Positions 7,627 through 17,755 of a DNA stretch of 64,000 bases are shown here, in pieces. The translations under genes were made by a program, and so were the position numbers. Origin of the DNA: Pseudescherichia vulneris NBRC 102420. Its GTDB lineage: Bacteria > Pseudomonadota > Gammaproteobacteria > Enterobacterales > Enterobacteriaceae. The number at the start of each line of letters is the position of its first letter. Within the stretch, counting starts at the first letter, position 1. Location: the NCBI RefSeq assembly GCF_000759795.1, contig NZ_BBMZ01000023.1, positions 24,669-88,668 on the forward strand. Direction: 5' to 3'. The notes under the pieces are model-generated. The model was not told where the DNA came from, did not search any database, and saw only the letters and a program-made list of their open reading frames with translations.

Positions 7627-9243
7627 TCAGTGCGCCACGATATACATCGTCCGGGTGTAGGCGACGTCCTCGGGGTTATTGATCGGATAGCCCTTCAACC
7701 ACGGCTTGATCAGACGCCCGTTGGTATATTGATAAATCGGCGCGATAGGTGCTTCGCGCGCCAGAATCTTCTCGGCCGCATTGTAGTCCGCGTTGCGTGC
7801 TTTGGCGGTCGGCTCCATCGCCGCCTGCTTCATCACCTTGTCATAGGCCGGATCGTTGAAGCGGGAGATGTTGCCACTGTGGGTGGAGGTCAGTAGCGAC
7901 AGGAAGGTGGATGGCTCGTTGTAATCCCCTACCCACGAGGCACGGATCACGTCGAAGTTGCCGGTGTTGCGGCTGTCGATATAGGTCTTCCACTCCTGGT
8001 TTTGCAGCTTCACGTCCACGCCGAGGTTTTTGCGCCACATCGACGCCACGGCAATGGCGATCTTTTGATGGTTCTCAGAGGTGTTATAGAGCAGAGTCAG
8101 CTTCAGCGGGCGGCTCGGCCCATAGCCCGCCGCCTGCAGCAGCGTTTTAGCCTGCACGTTCAGCTCGGCCTGGCTCAGCTGCTCTAATTCTGACGGATCG
8201 GGCGTAAAACCTGCCGTCACGTCAGGGGTAAACCGCCAGGCAGGCTTCTCTCCGGTTCCCAGCACCTTCTCTGCCATCAGGCGGCGATCGATGGTCATGC
8301 TCAGCGCCAGGCGCACGCGGGCATCGGCCGTCGGGCCTTTCTGGGTGTTAAAGGCATAGTAGTAGGTGCCCAGCTGCGGCGGGGTATAGACCTGGTCAGG
8401 GATATCCTTGAGCAGCTTCTGATAGAGGTTTTTCGGGAAGGACTCAGTGATATCGATATCCCCTGCCAGATAGCGCTTGGTTGCCGCTGACTCCTGGTTA
8501 ATGGGAATAAAGGTGACGGATTTAATCACCGTTTTGCCGTTATCCCAGTAGTGGGCGTTAGGCTCCAGCACCAGCTTCTCGTTGACCACGCGATCCTTGA
8601 GCACGTAGGCCCCGTTACCCACCAGCTTGCCCGGCTGGGTCCACACCTTGTCGCTCTCGACGTTGGCTTTTTGCACCGGGTAGAAGGCAAAGCTGGCGGC
8701 CAGATTAGCAAACCAGGGCAGCGGGTTATCGAGCTGTACGCGCAGGGTGTGCGGGTCAATTGCCGTCACCGCCAGCGTGTCCGGCGTGGCTTTGCCATCA
8801 ATGATGCTCTGTGCATTGCCGATGCCTGCCAATGCGGCAAACCAGGCAAAAGGCGATGTAGTTTTCGGATCGACCAGCCGCTGCCAGCTGTAGACAAAGT
8901 CCTGAGCGGTGACCGGCGAGCCGTCTGACCAGCGGGCGTCTTTGCGCAGGGTAAAGGTCCAGCTGCGGTTATCGCTGGTACTCCATTGGGTCGCCACGCC
9001 AGGGACAATCTCCCCCTTCTCATTCTGGTTTACCAGCCCCTCATAGAGATCGCGGATCACCTGAATCTCCGGCAGCCCCACGGCTTTAGCAGGGTCAAGG
9101 GTGGCAGGCTCATCTTTAATATGGCGCACCAGCGTCTGCTGCGCCGCCAGCTTGGTTCCGGCAGGTACGTCCGCAGCAAAAGAGGGTGAAGAGAGACCGC
9201 ATAGCCACAGCGCAGCGCAAAGGAGGGAGACGGGATATTTCAT
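7627..9243 (-). CDS. mppA: Murein tripeptide-binding periplasmic protein MppA
   Basis: A 538-residue OppA-type solute-binding protein (SBP family 5), the same length as E. coli MppA. MppA captures the murein tripeptide L-Ala-D-Glu-meso-DAP in the periplasm and passes it to the Opp permease for recycling. A signal peptide ends after about residue 23 (SSPSFA-AD). Family motifs include LDPAKAVGLPE, DLYEGLVNQNEKGEIVPGVA and RKDARWSDGSPVTAQDFVYSW. It sits next to mpaA and ycjG as in E. coli, though ycjY and ycjZ are missing between them. OppA itself is the main alternative, but the neighbourhood favours MppA. Confidence 0.88.
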   Translation of the reverse strand: MKYPVSLLCAALWLCGLSSPSFAADVPAGTKLAAQQTLVRHIKDEPATLDPAKAVGLPEIQVIRDLYEGLVNQNEKGEIVPGVATQWSTSDNRSWTFTLRKDARWSDGSPVTAQDFVYSWQRLVDPKTTSPFAWFAALAGIGNAQSIIDGKATPDTLAVTAIDPHTLRVQLDNPLPWFANLAASFAFYPVQKANVESDKVWTQPGKLVGNGAYVLKDRVVNEKLVLEPNAHYWDNGKTVIKSVTFIPINQESAATKRYLAGDIDITESFPKNLYQKLLKDIPDQVYTPPQLGTYYYAFNTQKGPTADARVRLALSMTIDRRLMAEKVLGTGEKPAWRFTPDVTAGFTPDPSELEQLSQAELNVQAKTLLQAAGYGPSRPLKLTLLYNTSENHQKIAIAVASMWRKNLGVDVKLQNQEWKTYIDSRNTGNFDVIRASWVGDYNEPSTFLSLLTSTHSGNISRFNDPAYDKVMKQAAMEPTAKARNADYNAAEKILAREAPIAPIYQYTNGRLIKPWLKGYPINNPEDVAYTRTMYIVAH

Positions 9244-9429
9244 AAGATGACCCTATAGCAAAAGCCCAGAGAAAAGATGGGATAATTATTTGTTTTCGCA
9301 TGGAGAAATGCAAACGGCTTAGCAAGATAAGGTGATATTTACTGCCTCGCTCGCATCCTGAATGAAACAATTTGAAAAGCGCTGTGCTTTGCCTAACACT
9401 TTGTTTATCGCCCGTCTGAAAGGATTGCT

Positions 9430-10143
9430 ATGACCGCCTCACGCCCACGCGCCGAACGGGGCGCTTTTGCTACCGGAATAGCGCACTATGGCCACTCGCG
9501 ACTCGGTGCGCCGCTTGTCTGGTTCCCCGCCCCCGTTCCTTCCAGAGAGAGCGGGCTGATCCTCGCCGGTACCCATGGGGACGAGAGCGCGGCGGTGGTC
9601 ACCCTCTCCTGCGCGCTGCGTACCCTTGAACCTGACCTGCGCCATCATCACGTCGTGCTGGCAGTGAACCCCGATGGTTGCCAGCTTGGTCTGCGGGCCA
9701 ACGCCCAGGGGGTCGATCTCAACCGCAACTTTCCCGCCGCCAACTGGCGAGCCGGGGAGACGGTCTATCGTTGGAACAGCGCCGCCAGCGCCAGGGACGT
9801 GGTGCTGATGGCTGGTGATGCGCCGGGCTCTGAACCGGAAACGCAAAGCCTGTGCCAGCTTATTCACCGCCTGCACCCGGCCTGGGTTGTGTCGTTTCAC
9901 GATCCGCTGGCCTGCATTGAGGATCCCACGCAAAGCCCGCTGGGACACTGGCTCGCCGAGGCGTTTGCCTTGCCGCTGGTGCGCAGCGTTGGTTACGAAA
10001 CGCCGGGTTCCTTCGGCAGCTGGTGCGCAGATATTGGCCTGCACTGCATCACCGCCGAACTCCCCCCGATCTCAAACGACGAGGCCAGCGAGCGCTATCT
10101 GCAGGCGATGACGCGCCTGCTGCGCTGGACGGATCAGAGGTGA
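9430..10143 (+). CDS. mpaA: Murein peptide amidase A
   Basis: A 237-residue zinc carboxypeptidase of family M14. MpaA cleaves the gamma-D-Glu-meso-DAP bond in murein tripeptide in the cytoplasm. The zinc motif HGDE (residues 49-52) is present, with DLNRNFPA near residue 98 and the SFHDP motif near 156 supplying the other ligand. A catalytic Glu lies in ITAELPP near the C-terminus. It is divergent from mppA, and its last 10 bases overlap the convergent end of ycjG. Its product, L-Ala-D-Glu, is the substrate of the YcjG epimerase next door. Confidence 0.92.
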   Translation: MTASRPRAERGAFATGIAHYGHSRLGAPLVWFPAPVPSRESGLILAGTHGDESAAVVTLSCALRTLEPDLRHHHVVLAVNPDGCQLGLRANAQGVDLNRNFPAANWRAGETVYRWNSAASARDVVLMAGDAPGSEPETQSLCQLIHRLHPAWVVSFHDPLACIEDPTQSPLGHWLAEAFALPLVRSVGYETPGSFGSWCADIGLHCITAELPPISNDEASERYLQAMTRLLRWTDQR

Positions 10144-11099
10144 AGCTGGCCGGTGCTGAACCGCAGCGCCGGGTCAACATCCACCGCCAGCCAGGTCGGG
10201 CCATCGAGATCGGCAAAGCGTGCCTGGGAGACCAGCGGCAGCGCCGCCGCGATCGCCCGGGACGTGCAGAGCATGCAGCCCAGCATTAGCCCAAACCCCT
10301 GGGCCTGCGCCTCGCTGGCCAGCGCCAGCGCCTCGGTCAGGCCGCCGGTTTTATCCAGCTTGATGTTGATCATCTCATAGCGTCCGGCAAGGGTTTTCAG
10401 ACTGCTGCGGGCGTGGCAGCTCTCATCGGCACAGATCGGCAGCGGGTGGATGAAGTTCTCCAGCGCCGCGTCATTGTTAGCAGGAAGCGGCTGCTCAAGC
10501 ATCGCTACGCCCAGATCCGCCAGCAGCTGACAGCGCGCCGCCAGCCCTTCGCTGTGCCAGGACTCGTTGGCATCCACAATCAGCGTGGCCTCCGGCACGG
10601 CGGTACGGATCGCCACCAGCCGCTCGCTGATTAAACGGTCGTCAAGCTTGATCTTTAGCAGCCGCGCGCCCTTCTCCCACAGCGCCGCCGCACTGGCCGC
10701 CATCTGCTCCGGCGTCCCAATCACTACCGTCTGCGCCGTGGTGAGATCCGCCGGCAGCGCCACGCCCAGATGCTCCTTAAGGCTGACGCCCAGCCGACGA
10801 GATTCAAGATCCCACAGGGCGCTGTCAACGGCGTTGCGCGCGGCTCCCGGTGGCAACAGGGACTGCAGCTGCTGCCGGCTAAGGCCGTTCTCCAGCTGTG
10901 GCACAATGGTCATAATCTGGGCAATCACCGACGCATCGCTCTCGCCATAGCGTGGGTAAGGCGTGCACTCTCCACTCGCCTTTATCCCCTCTTCTTCCAG
11001 CTCAACGACCACGACCCGCGCCTCGCTGCGGCTGCCCCGAGAGATGACAAACGGCGAATGCAGGGGCCAACTCTCTTCATAGACCTTAACTGTTCTCAT
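10134..11099 (-). CDS. ycjG: L-Ala-D/L-Glu epimerase
   Basis: A 321-residue member of the enolase superfamily (muconate-lactonising/mandelate racemase group), matching E. coli YcjG in size. It converts L-Ala-D-Glu from murein recycling to L-Ala-L-Glu. The KIKLD motif (about residue 148-152) supplies one catalytic Lys. The metal ligands are the Asp in VDANESW (about 173), the Glu in MLEQPL (about 200) and the Asp in CADES (about 223). The second Lys is in INIKLDKTGG (about 246). AAAGGAG precedes the ATG. It is divergent from tpx. Confidence 0.93.
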   Translation of the reverse strand: MRTVKVYEESWPLHSPFVISRGSRSEARVVVVELEEEGIKASGECTPYPRYGESDASVIAQIMTIVPQLENGLSRQQLQSLLPPGAARNAVDSALWDLESRRLGVSLKEHLGVALPADLTTAQTVVIGTPEQMAASAAALWEKGARLLKIKLDDRLISERLVAIRTAVPEATLIVDANESWHSEGLAARCQLLADLGVAMLEQPLPANNDAALENFIHPLPICADESCHARSSLKTLAGRYEMINIKLDKTGGLTEALALASEAQAQGFGLMLGCMLCTSRAIAAALPLVSQARFADLDGPTWLAVDVDPALRFSTGQLHL

Positions 11100-11227
11100 T
11101 CCTTGCTCCTTTAACGGAATGTTAAAAGTATAGTGTTGAAAAGCGGGACAAAAATAGGTTTGCCGTGATTAAGGCCGATCACGTACACTAGCGGCGACGT
11201 TAACTATATGTAAACAGGAAGATATTC

Positions 11228-11734
11228 ATGTCACAAACCGTTCATTTCCAGGGCAATCCGGTTGCTGTTGCTGGCACTATTCCGGCAGTGGGTAGCAAAG
11301 CACACCCTTTCACTCTGGTCGCGAAAGATCTGACCGACGTTACGCTGGCGCAGTTCGCGGGTAAGCGCAAAGTGCTTAACGTGTTCCCGAGCATCGACAC
11401 CGGTGTTTGCGCAGCTTCCGTGCGTAAATTCAACCAGCTCGCCACCGAAATGAAAGACACCGTGGTACTGTGCATCTCCGCCGACCTGCCGTTTGCCCAG
11501 TCCCGTTTCTGCGGCGCGGAAGGCCTGAGCAACGTGATCACCCTGTCGACCCTGCGTAACGCCGACTTCCTCGAAAACTACGGCGTAGGCATTGCCGACG
11601 GCGCACTGAAAGGCCTGGCCGCGCGTGCGGTCGTGGTTATCGACGAAAACGACACCGTCGTATTCAGCGAGCTGGTGAACGAGATCACCAACGAGCCAGA
11701 CTACGAGGCTGCCCTGCAAGCGCTGGCCCAGTAA
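11228..11734 (+). CDS. tpx: Thiol peroxidase Tpx
   Basis: A 168-residue atypical 2-Cys peroxiredoxin with the expected length. The peroxidatic Cys lies in [12 protein letters not shown] (Cys61) and the resolving Cys in SRFCGAEGL (Cys95). It reduces hydrogen and alkyl peroxides in the periplasm-facing or cytosolic thiol pathway with thioredoxin as donor. Codon use is highly biased towards C- and T-ending codons, as for a strongly expressed gene. AACAGGAAGA precedes the ATG. A strong bidirectional terminator separates it from tyrR. Confidence 0.97.
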   Translation: MSQTVHFQGNPVAVAGTIPAVGSKAHPFTLVAKDLTDVTLAQFAGKRKVLNVFPSIDTGVCAASVRKFNQLATEMKDTVVLCISADLPFAQSRFCGAEGLSNVITLSTLRNADFLENYGVGIADGALKGLAARAVVVIDENDTVVFSELVNEITNEPDYEAALQALAQ

Positions 11735-11746
11735 GCGTAGCTGCAT

Positions 11747-11782
11747 TAAAAAAGAGCCTTCATCACTGAAGGCTCTCTTGTT
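11747..11782. terminator. Bidirectional terminator between tpx and tyrR
   Basis: AGAGCCTTCA (11753-11762) pairs perfectly with TGAAGGCTCT (11767-11776) around a 4-base loop. Six A on the left and a T-rich stretch on the right allow it to stop transcripts of both convergent genes. Confidence 0.85.
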
Positions 11783-13324
11783 TTACTCCTCGCCCTTCTT
11801 CTGGCTCAGACCATACTCTCGCAGCTTATTGGCAATAGCGGTGTGCGACACCCCCAACCGTTTCGCCAGCTTGCGCGTGCTGGGATAGTTGCGATAAAGC
11901 TGAATCAACACCGATCGTTCGAAGCGGCTAGTGATATCGTCCAGCGATCCCTCCATCGCCTCTTCCCCGACCGCGACGGTTCCCGCATCGTAGTCCGGCA
12001 GCAGAATGTCCTGTGGGCGCAGCTCGTAGCCTTCCAGCTGGGTTAGCGCACGGTACACCGCGTTTTTCAGCTGACGCACGTTGCCCGGCCAGCTGTAGCG
12101 GGTCAGGACGTTGCTGAGATCGGTTGAGAGTTTGGGGCGCGGAACGCCCTGTTCGTCGGCAAAGCGGGCCACGAACAGCTCGGTCAGCGGCATGATGTCC
12201 TGAGGACGATCGCGCAGCGGAGGCAGATCCAGCGTCAGCACGTTTAGACGGTAGTAGAGATCTTCCCGGAAAATCCCCTTCTGTACCAGCTCCACCAGAT
12301 TTCGCTGGGTGGCGCAGATCACCCGCACGTCAACGTGAACCTCGTGATCCTCGCCGACGCGGCGGAAGGTGCCATCATTCAGGAAGCGCAGGAGCTTCAC
12401 CTGCATGCGCGGCGACATCTCGCCAATCTCATCCAGCAGCACCGAGCCGCCGTTGGCCTGCTCGAAGAACCCTTTTTTACCTTCCGGCGCATGGCCAAAC
12501 AGCTCGCTCTCTACCGCATCCTCAGGGATAGAGGCGCAGTTCAGGGCCAGGTAGGGCTTGGCCGCACGCGGGCTGGCAAGGTGGCAGGCATGGGCCAGCA
12601 GATCTTTGCCGGTGCCGGTATCGCCAACAATGAGCAGCGGCGCGCTGAGCATGGCCAGCTTGCGTGCCTGGTCGATGACGTGGCGCATTTTTGGGCTGGC
12701 AGCCACGATCTGATTGAAGGCGCTGGCGTCCTGGCTGACCAGATCCTGTAGCTGGCGGCCCATGCGGATCGTCGATCGCAGCATCACCACTGCCCCGGTC
12801 AGCAGCGGATCGCCGGCCTCGCCTTCGAGGTGGACCGGGGTGATCTCCATTAAGAAGTTCTGCCCGGTGATGACCACGTGTTCGTGGTGCGAGGCCTGCG
12901 GATTGCCCTCCAGCCAGCGCTGGAAGTTAAAGCCGTTAATCAGCTGGGGCGCAGTGTGGTTGCGAAGCCGGGACTGGTTCTGACCGAAGAGCTGGCAGCT
13001 GGCCTGGTTCGCCAGCTCAACCTTGCTTTTCATATCCAGGGAGAGCACCGGCTCGGGCAGCGCCTCCAGCAGCGCGCTCATGGCGCGATGTTCACGCTCG
13101 GAGGGCATCCATAGGACGGTGCGCACGTCGGTCACGCCGGAGATGCGGCGAATTTCAGCCATCAGGCTGCTGAAGTCATTAAAATCCAGTTCAGCAAAAT
13201 TGAGGTAGATCCGGCCGATGGGGTCGATCTCGATGCCGCGTAAATCGATACCTCTGAGCACCAGCAGATCCAGCAGCTCGCGGGTCAGACCAAGACGGTC
13301 TTCACAAAAGACTTCAAGACGCAT
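11783..13324 (-). CDS. tyrR: Transcriptional regulator TyrR
   Basis: A 513-residue protein, the same length as E. coli TyrR, when started at MRLEVFCEDRLG (13324). A longer reading from 13405 would add 27 residues that the family lacks and would run through the TYR box. Domains are an N-terminal ACT domain (1-75), a PAS domain (about 80-180), an AAA+ domain with Walker A GDTGTGKD (about 234) and Walker B-like LLDEIGEM, and a C-terminal HTH (KLAKRLGVSHTAIANKLREYGL). As in TyrR generally, the GAFTGA loop for sigma-54 contact is absent (ELFGHAPEGKKGFF instead). It controls aromatic amino acid synthesis and transport. Confidence 0.97.
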   Translation of the reverse strand: MRLEVFCEDRLGLTRELLDLLVLRGIDLRGIEIDPIGRIYLNFAELDFNDFSSLMAEIRRISGVTDVRTVLWMPSEREHRAMSALLEALPEPVLSLDMKSKVELANQASCQLFGQNQSRLRNHTAPQLINGFNFQRWLEGNPQASHHEHVVITGQNFLMEITPVHLEGEAGDPLLTGAVVMLRSTIRMGRQLQDLVSQDASAFNQIVAASPKMRHVIDQARKLAMLSAPLLIVGDTGTGKDLLAHACHLASPRAAKPYLALNCASIPEDAVESELFGHAPEGKKGFFEQANGGSVLLDEIGEMSPRMQVKLLRFLNDGTFRRVGEDHEVHVDVRVICATQRNLVELVQKGIFREDLYYRLNVLTLDLPPLRDRPQDIMPLTELFVARFADEQGVPRPKLSTDLSNVLTRYSWPGNVRQLKNAVYRALTQLEGYELRPQDILLPDYDAGTVAVGEEAMEGSLDDITSRFERSVLIQLYRNYPSTRKLAKRLGVSHTAIANKLREYGLSQKKGEE

Positions 13325-13396
13325 GGGAGTTGCCACCCTTAAACAGTCAACGTATCTAAGAATGATAAGACACTTATCGGCAGTCAGGAAGCTATC

Positions 13397-13414
13397 TGTC
13401 AACAATTATTGACA
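13397..13414. promoter_or_regulatory. TYR box upstream of tyrR
   Basis: TGTCAA-N6-TTGACA is a perfect inverted repeat close to the TyrR consensus TGTAAA-N6-TTTACA. It lies 73 bp upstream of the tyrR start, consistent with the known autoregulation of tyrR. Confidence 0.75.
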
Positions 13415-13416
13415 GA

Positions 13417-13435
13417 GCGGTGGAAAACCCACCGC
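13417..13435. terminator. Hairpin between ycjF and tyrR
   Basis: GCGGTGG (13417-13423) pairs with CCACCGC (13429-13435) across a 5-base loop, just after the ycjF stop in the direction of transcription. There is no long T-run, so it may be only a weak terminator. Confidence 0.4.
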
Positions 13436-13455
13436 CATGGCGTAAAGATAAGCGG

Positions 13456-14517
13456 TCAGTCACGTTTTTGTGTGCCGCTGCGCTGCATATTGGCCTTTAG
13501 CTCGCCGATAAGCTGGCGGCGGAAATCGGCCAGCCGGGGTTTATCATCCTCCAGCCAGGGCAGCGGACGGCATAACTCCATTGCCTTGATGCCGAGACGT
13601 GCGGTAAGCAGTCCGGCACCGATACCCTGCGCGGCGCGAGCGGAAAGCCGGGCGGCGAGATCCTGCGACAGCCAGTCCATGCCTACCTCACGCACCACTT
13701 CGCTGGCCCCGGCAAAGGCGATATTGAGCAGCACCAGGCGAAACAGCCGCAGGCGACTAAAGTAGCCAAGCTCGATGCCGTAGAGCCTGGCGATGCGGTT
13801 AATCAGCCGCAGGTTGCGCCAGGCAATAAACGCCATGTCGACCAATGCCAGCGGGCTGACGGCAATCATCAGCGTTGAGCCCGCCGCCGAGAGGCTGATT
13901 TCGCGCCGGGCTTGCGCATCCACCACCGGCTGCACCAGCCGGGCATAGAGCGTGACGATCTCCCGGTCGCTTTGCGTCTCATGGATGGCGGCATACCAGC
14001 GCTGCAGGGCAGGATGGGCCTGATCGATACCCGCCTGGCGAGCCAGCCTCTCGCAGAAATCGCGCCCCTTGCCCGTGCCGTGGCTGTGCAGCAGCAGGCT
14101 GGCCTCGTCACGGGCCTCAGCGCGCTGGCGCAGCCGCCACAGCCGTCGCCACTCCCCGGCCACGGAGCCTACCCCCGCGCCGACGATGAGCGCCCCCGCA
14201 GCACAGCCACCCAGCGCTACCCAGTCGTGGGTTTGCCAGGCGTCCATCGCCCACTGCACGCCCTGCCCGACCACGCTGACGCCAAACAGCGCCAGCCCGG
14301 CCAGTACCATTGTGCGCCAGAGGCTGCGCCGGGGCCGCAGCGCCGCCTCGACGCTCGCTTCCGGCTGCGGCGTGTCGGCCAGTATCTCTTCAGCCAGCAG
14401 CGGCGTAAACTCTCCTGCCTCGGCATCGCTAAACGCCTGCGCGGCCTTAAACTCTTCACGCACCGGCATTGCAGGCTGTTCGGTAAAATCGACGCGTGGT
14501 TTGATGGGCTCGTTCAT
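13456..14517 (-). CDS. ycjF: Inner-membrane protein YcjF (DUF697)
   Basis: A 353-residue protein, equal in length to E. coli YcjF. Two hydrophobic segments lie around residues 70-88 ([18 protein letters not shown]) and 100-120, followed by a cytosolic DUF697 part with more hydrophobic helices near 215-235 and 250-275. Its start codon overlaps the ycjX stop by 4 bp, indicating translational coupling. The ycjX-ycjF pair follows the psp operon and belongs to the wider psp regulon in enterobacteria. Its biochemical role is not established. Confidence 0.92.
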   Translation of the reverse strand: MNEPIKPRVDFTEQPAMPVREEFKAAQAFSDAEAGEFTPLLAEEILADTPQPEASVEAALRPRRSLWRTMVLAGLALFGVSVVGQGVQWAMDAWQTHDWVALGGCAAGALIVGAGVGSVAGEWRRLWRLRQRAEARDEASLLLHSHGTGKGRDFCERLARQAGIDQAHPALQRWYAAIHETQSDREIVTLYARLVQPVVDAQARREISLSAAGSTLMIAVSPLALVDMAFIAWRNLRLINRIARLYGIELGYFSRLRLFRLVLLNIAFAGASEVVREVGMDWLSQDLAARLSARAAQGIGAGLLTARLGIKAMELCRPLPWLEDDKPRLADFRRQLIGELKANMQRSGTQKRD

Positions 14518-15911
14518 CGCAGCTTATCTCCCAGTAAAAATTCCAGCGCCGCATCAAGACGAATGTGCGGCATCGGCGTATCCACGTCCATCACCCGCGG
14601 ACGAAAGGCCTCAAACTGAAAGCCCTGCTTCTCCCAGAACGCCTGTCCCGGCAGCCGGGCGGGAACATCGCCTGGATAGACCGTTAGCGGTTTGCCATCG
14701 CTGAGGCGATCCCCACGCAGCGCCGGGATTTTATCACCATTGACGTCCACCAGGCCGCTCTCCGTGGCCTGCACCGCCGCCAGCCCCAGGCAGTCGATAT
14801 CGATCCCCTCAAAGGCGGCGTTTTGCCAGGCGTCGGTGACCAGCTGCTGAAGCAGAGAGACCATATTGGCATGCTGATCGACGGTAACGTGATCGGCTTT
14901 GGTGGCAGCGAACAGCAGTTTGTCGATAACCGGCGAGAAAAGGCGACGAAACAGCGTCCGCTGCCCGTAGTGAAAGCTCTGCATCAGCTGGGTAAGCGCG
15001 AGGCGCATGTCGTTAAACGCCTGCGGCCCGCTGTTGAGCGGTTGCAGACAGTCCACGAGTACGATCTGACGATCGAAGCGCAGGAAGTAGTTTTTATAGA
15101 ACCCTTTGACTACGTTTTCACAGTAGTAGTTGAAGCGCTCGCGCAGCATTCCGGCGTTGCTGCTCTTATCCGCCTGGGCCAGCTTTGCCTCGCCCGTATC
15201 GTCAACGTCCGGCCATGGGAAGAACTGAAGCGCTGGCGCACCGGCCATCTCGCCCGGCAGTATAAAGCGCCCCGGCTGGATAAAGTGCAGCCCCTCGGCC
15301 TTACACTGATGCAGGTACGCCGTCCAGGCATCGGCAATCTCCGCAAGCCGGTTTTCATCGGCCGGAGCCAGCGGATCCAGCCCGGCGCAAAGCTGACGCC
15401 AGCGGACAGACCACTCTTTTCGGTGACCCTGTAACATACCGGTCATCTGTCGCGACCAGCTGGTATAGTCCTGCGCCAGCATGGGCAGATCCAGCAGCCA
15501 CTCGCCGGGATAGTCAACAATCTCTAAGTAAAGGGTGGCGCTGTCGGTGAAATGGCGCAGCAGGGAGTCATTCGAGCGGTAGCGCAGCGCCAGGCGCATC
15601 TCGCTGACGCCGCGCGTCGGCGTTGGCCACGTCGGTGGCGTACCGTAGAGCTGGGCAATGCCCTCATCCCAGGTAAAGCGCGGGGTCCCAAAATCACGCT
15701 GCGGCACCCGTTTTACGCCCAGCAGGCGCTCCTCGCGAACCGCGCTGAAAAGCGGCAGACGTGCGCCGTTATGAATATTCAAGAGCTGGTGGACCATCGC
15801 GGTGATAAACGCCGTTTTGCCGCTGCGGCTCAGGCCGGTAACGGCGAGACGCAGATGCCGGTCGACGCCGCGATTAACGAGGGCGTTAAGCTCAGATTTA
15901 AATCGCTTCAT
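14514..15911 (-). CDS. ycjX: YcjX-family P-loop GTP-binding protein
   Basis: A 465-residue protein, like E. coli YcjX, if started at the second ATG (15911; AGGA six bases upstream). A start at 15917 would add two residues. It carries a Walker A motif GLSRSGKT about residue 26-33 and a [11 protein letters not shown]alker B-like segment, with [10 protein letters not shown] acting as a possible nucleotide-base motif (TKAD). It is predicted to be a GTPase of the stress-inducible DUF463 family. It follows pspD by 119 bp and is coupled to ycjF. Confidence 0.93.
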   Translation of the reverse strand: MKRFKSELNALVNRGVDRHLRLAVTGLSRSGKTAFITAMVHQLLNIHNGARLPLFSAVREERLLGVKRVPQRDFGTPRFTWDEGIAQLYGTPPTWPTPTRGVSEMRLALRYRSNDSLLRHFTDSATLYLEIVDYPGEWLLDLPMLAQDYTSWSRQMTGMLQGHRKEWSVRWRQLCAGLDPLAPADENRLAEIADAWTAYLHQCKAEGLHFIQPGRFILPGEMAGAPALQFFPWPDVDDTGEAKLAQADKSSNAGMLRERFNYYCENVVKGFYKNYFLRFDRQIVLVDCLQPLNSGPQAFNDMRLALTQLMQSFHYGQRTLFRRLFSPVIDKLLFAATKADHVTVDQHANMVSLLQQLVTDAWQNAAFEGIDIDCLGLAAVQATESGLVDVNGDKIPALRGDRLSDGKPLTVYPGDVPARLPGQAFWEKQGFQFEAFRPRVMDVDTPMPHIRLDAALEFLLGDKLR

Positions 15912-16030
15912 AGCCATCCTGTTTTGCCCTGAAGTGAAAGATTCGATAGGAGAAGGAGTATAAGGCGGCAGGCGCAGTGGGATCTATGCCCAACAAAAGC
16001 AAGCGGCGCAAAGGTTGCGCCGCCAGAGAA

Positions 16031-16252
16031 TCATTTCATGTTGCGCGAGACGCGCATCGCGAGGCGTTTAAGCATCGGCTCCAGCGCCAGCGCCAGCAGC
16101 ATTTTCACCGGACGGCGTGCCACGGATTTGATTGCCCAGCCCGCTACGCCCGCCGGGCCGTAGCGCAGCGCGGTCAGCAGCACCAGCTTGCCTGCAATCT
16201 TTAGTGCCGGTTTGGCTTTTTTGCCGGTCTGTTGCCATTTGCTATTCATCAT
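16031..16252 (-). CDS. pspD: Phage shock protein D
   Basis: A 73-residue peripheral inner-membrane protein, matching E. coli PspD in length and in the core [26 protein letters not shown] region (about 18-42). The role of PspD in the psp response is minor and poorly defined. Two adjacent ATG codons can serve as start. It is the last psp gene here; no pspE-like rhodanese follows. Confidence 0.93.
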   Translation of the reverse strand: MMNSKWQQTGKKAKPALKIAGKLVLLTALRYGPAGVAGWAIKSVARRPVKMLLALALEPMLKRLAMRVSRNMK

Positions 16253-16273
16253 TTACCTCGTTAGGTCGTTATA

Positions 16274-16630
16274 TCAGAGCTGACGGAAACGGCTGCGCAG
16301 CGAAAACGTATCGGAGGTGACGTAGCGCTCCATCTCGCGTAGACGCTTCTCGCCTGATGCCAGCTCCGCGTCCACCGCATTCAGCAGTTCACTGCTGGTC
16401 GGTGCCGCTTCGCCATCCATTTGCCCCTCCGGCATCGGATCGAGCACGAAGGTGAGAATGATGTAGGCGAGCACCACAAAGAAGAACAGGCCAAAAAGCA
16501 TTGCCAGCACCGTAATCAGGCGCACCAGCTTTACCGGGACGTCAAGATAGTGGGCAATCCCGGCGCAGACGCCTTTCACCATCCCCTGCTGGGGAATTCG
16601 CCACAGTTTTTTATTAAAAAATTCATTCAT
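16274..16630 (-). CDS. pspC: Phage shock protein C
   Basis: A 118-residue inner-membrane sensor of envelope stress that works with PspB to release PspF from PspA. The PspC domain (KKLWRIPQQGMVKGVCAGIAHYL in part, residues 7-29) is followed by a transmembrane helix at about 36-62. The C-terminal SSELLNAVD...LREMERYVTSDTFSLRSRFRQL tail is typical. The start codon overlaps the pspB stop in a TAATG arrangement. Confidence 0.96.
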   Translation of the reverse strand: MNEFFNKKLWRIPQQGMVKGVCAGIAHYLDVPVKLVRLITVLAMLFGLFFFVVLAYIILTFVLDPMPEGQMDGEAAPTSSELLNAVDAELASGEKRLREMERYVTSDTFSLRSRFRQL

Positions 16631-16854
16631 TAGCGATCCCTCCAGTTCGGGTGCTCTGCATCAAGAATAGCTTCCAGAGAGGCTATCCGCTCGCGCATCC
16701 GTTTTGCTTCGTCGTTGAGCTGGGCCAAGCGCTGCTGCTCGCTTTGCGAAAGGGCATCGCGACCGCTGCGGTTGTTGTAGTGCAGCCACAGCCAGACCGG
16801 CAGGACAAACAAAACAAACAGAGTCAGAGGAATAGCCAAAAATAGCGCGCTCAT
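16630..16854 (-). CDS. pspB: Phage shock protein B
   Basis: A 74-residue protein with an N-terminal transmembrane helix (about 4-24) and a C-terminal coiled coil rich in Gln, Arg and Glu with a leucine-zipper pattern. PspB and PspC form the inner-membrane sensor pair. It overlaps pspC by one base and follows pspA by 65 bp. Confidence 0.96.
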   Translation of the reverse strand: MSALFLAIPLTLFVLFVLPVWLWLHYNNRSGRDALSQSEQQRLAQLNDEAKRMRERIASLEAILDAEHPNWRDR

Positions 16855-16919
16855 GTGTACTCCTTACAGATGAGGGGCGGCGTAAACGGATGCCGCCCGG
16901 TAGTGTTCATCGTTTGTTA

Positions 16920-17618
<699 letters not shown>

Positions 17619-17640
17619 CTAAGCCCTGCTGCTAACTTAA

Positions 17641-17657
17641 TACAAGACCCGTGCCAA
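17641..17657 (-). promoter_or_regulatory. Sigma-54 promoter of pspA
   Basis: On the minus strand TTGGCACGGGTCTTGTA gives the -24 TGGCAC and a -12 TTGTA with the expected spacing (consensus TGGCACG-N4-TTGCA). It lies about 53 bp upstream of pspA and faces away from the divergent activator gene pspF. PspF and IHF sites should lie between it and pspF. Confidence 0.85.
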
Positions 17658-17755
17658 CTTTTTATCTTATTGATTAGTAGAGAGTTGATTAATTTTACCG
17701 CTGCGTAATTTTGGACTACAGTGGTGAATAACACTAACTAATGGCGAATTTCATC

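Noticed and set aside
13325..13405. Longer N-terminus for TyrR starting at 13405.
   Set aside because: E. coli TyrR begins exactly at the MRLEVFCEDRLG start at 13324 and has the same 513 residues. The extra segment overlaps a TYR box.
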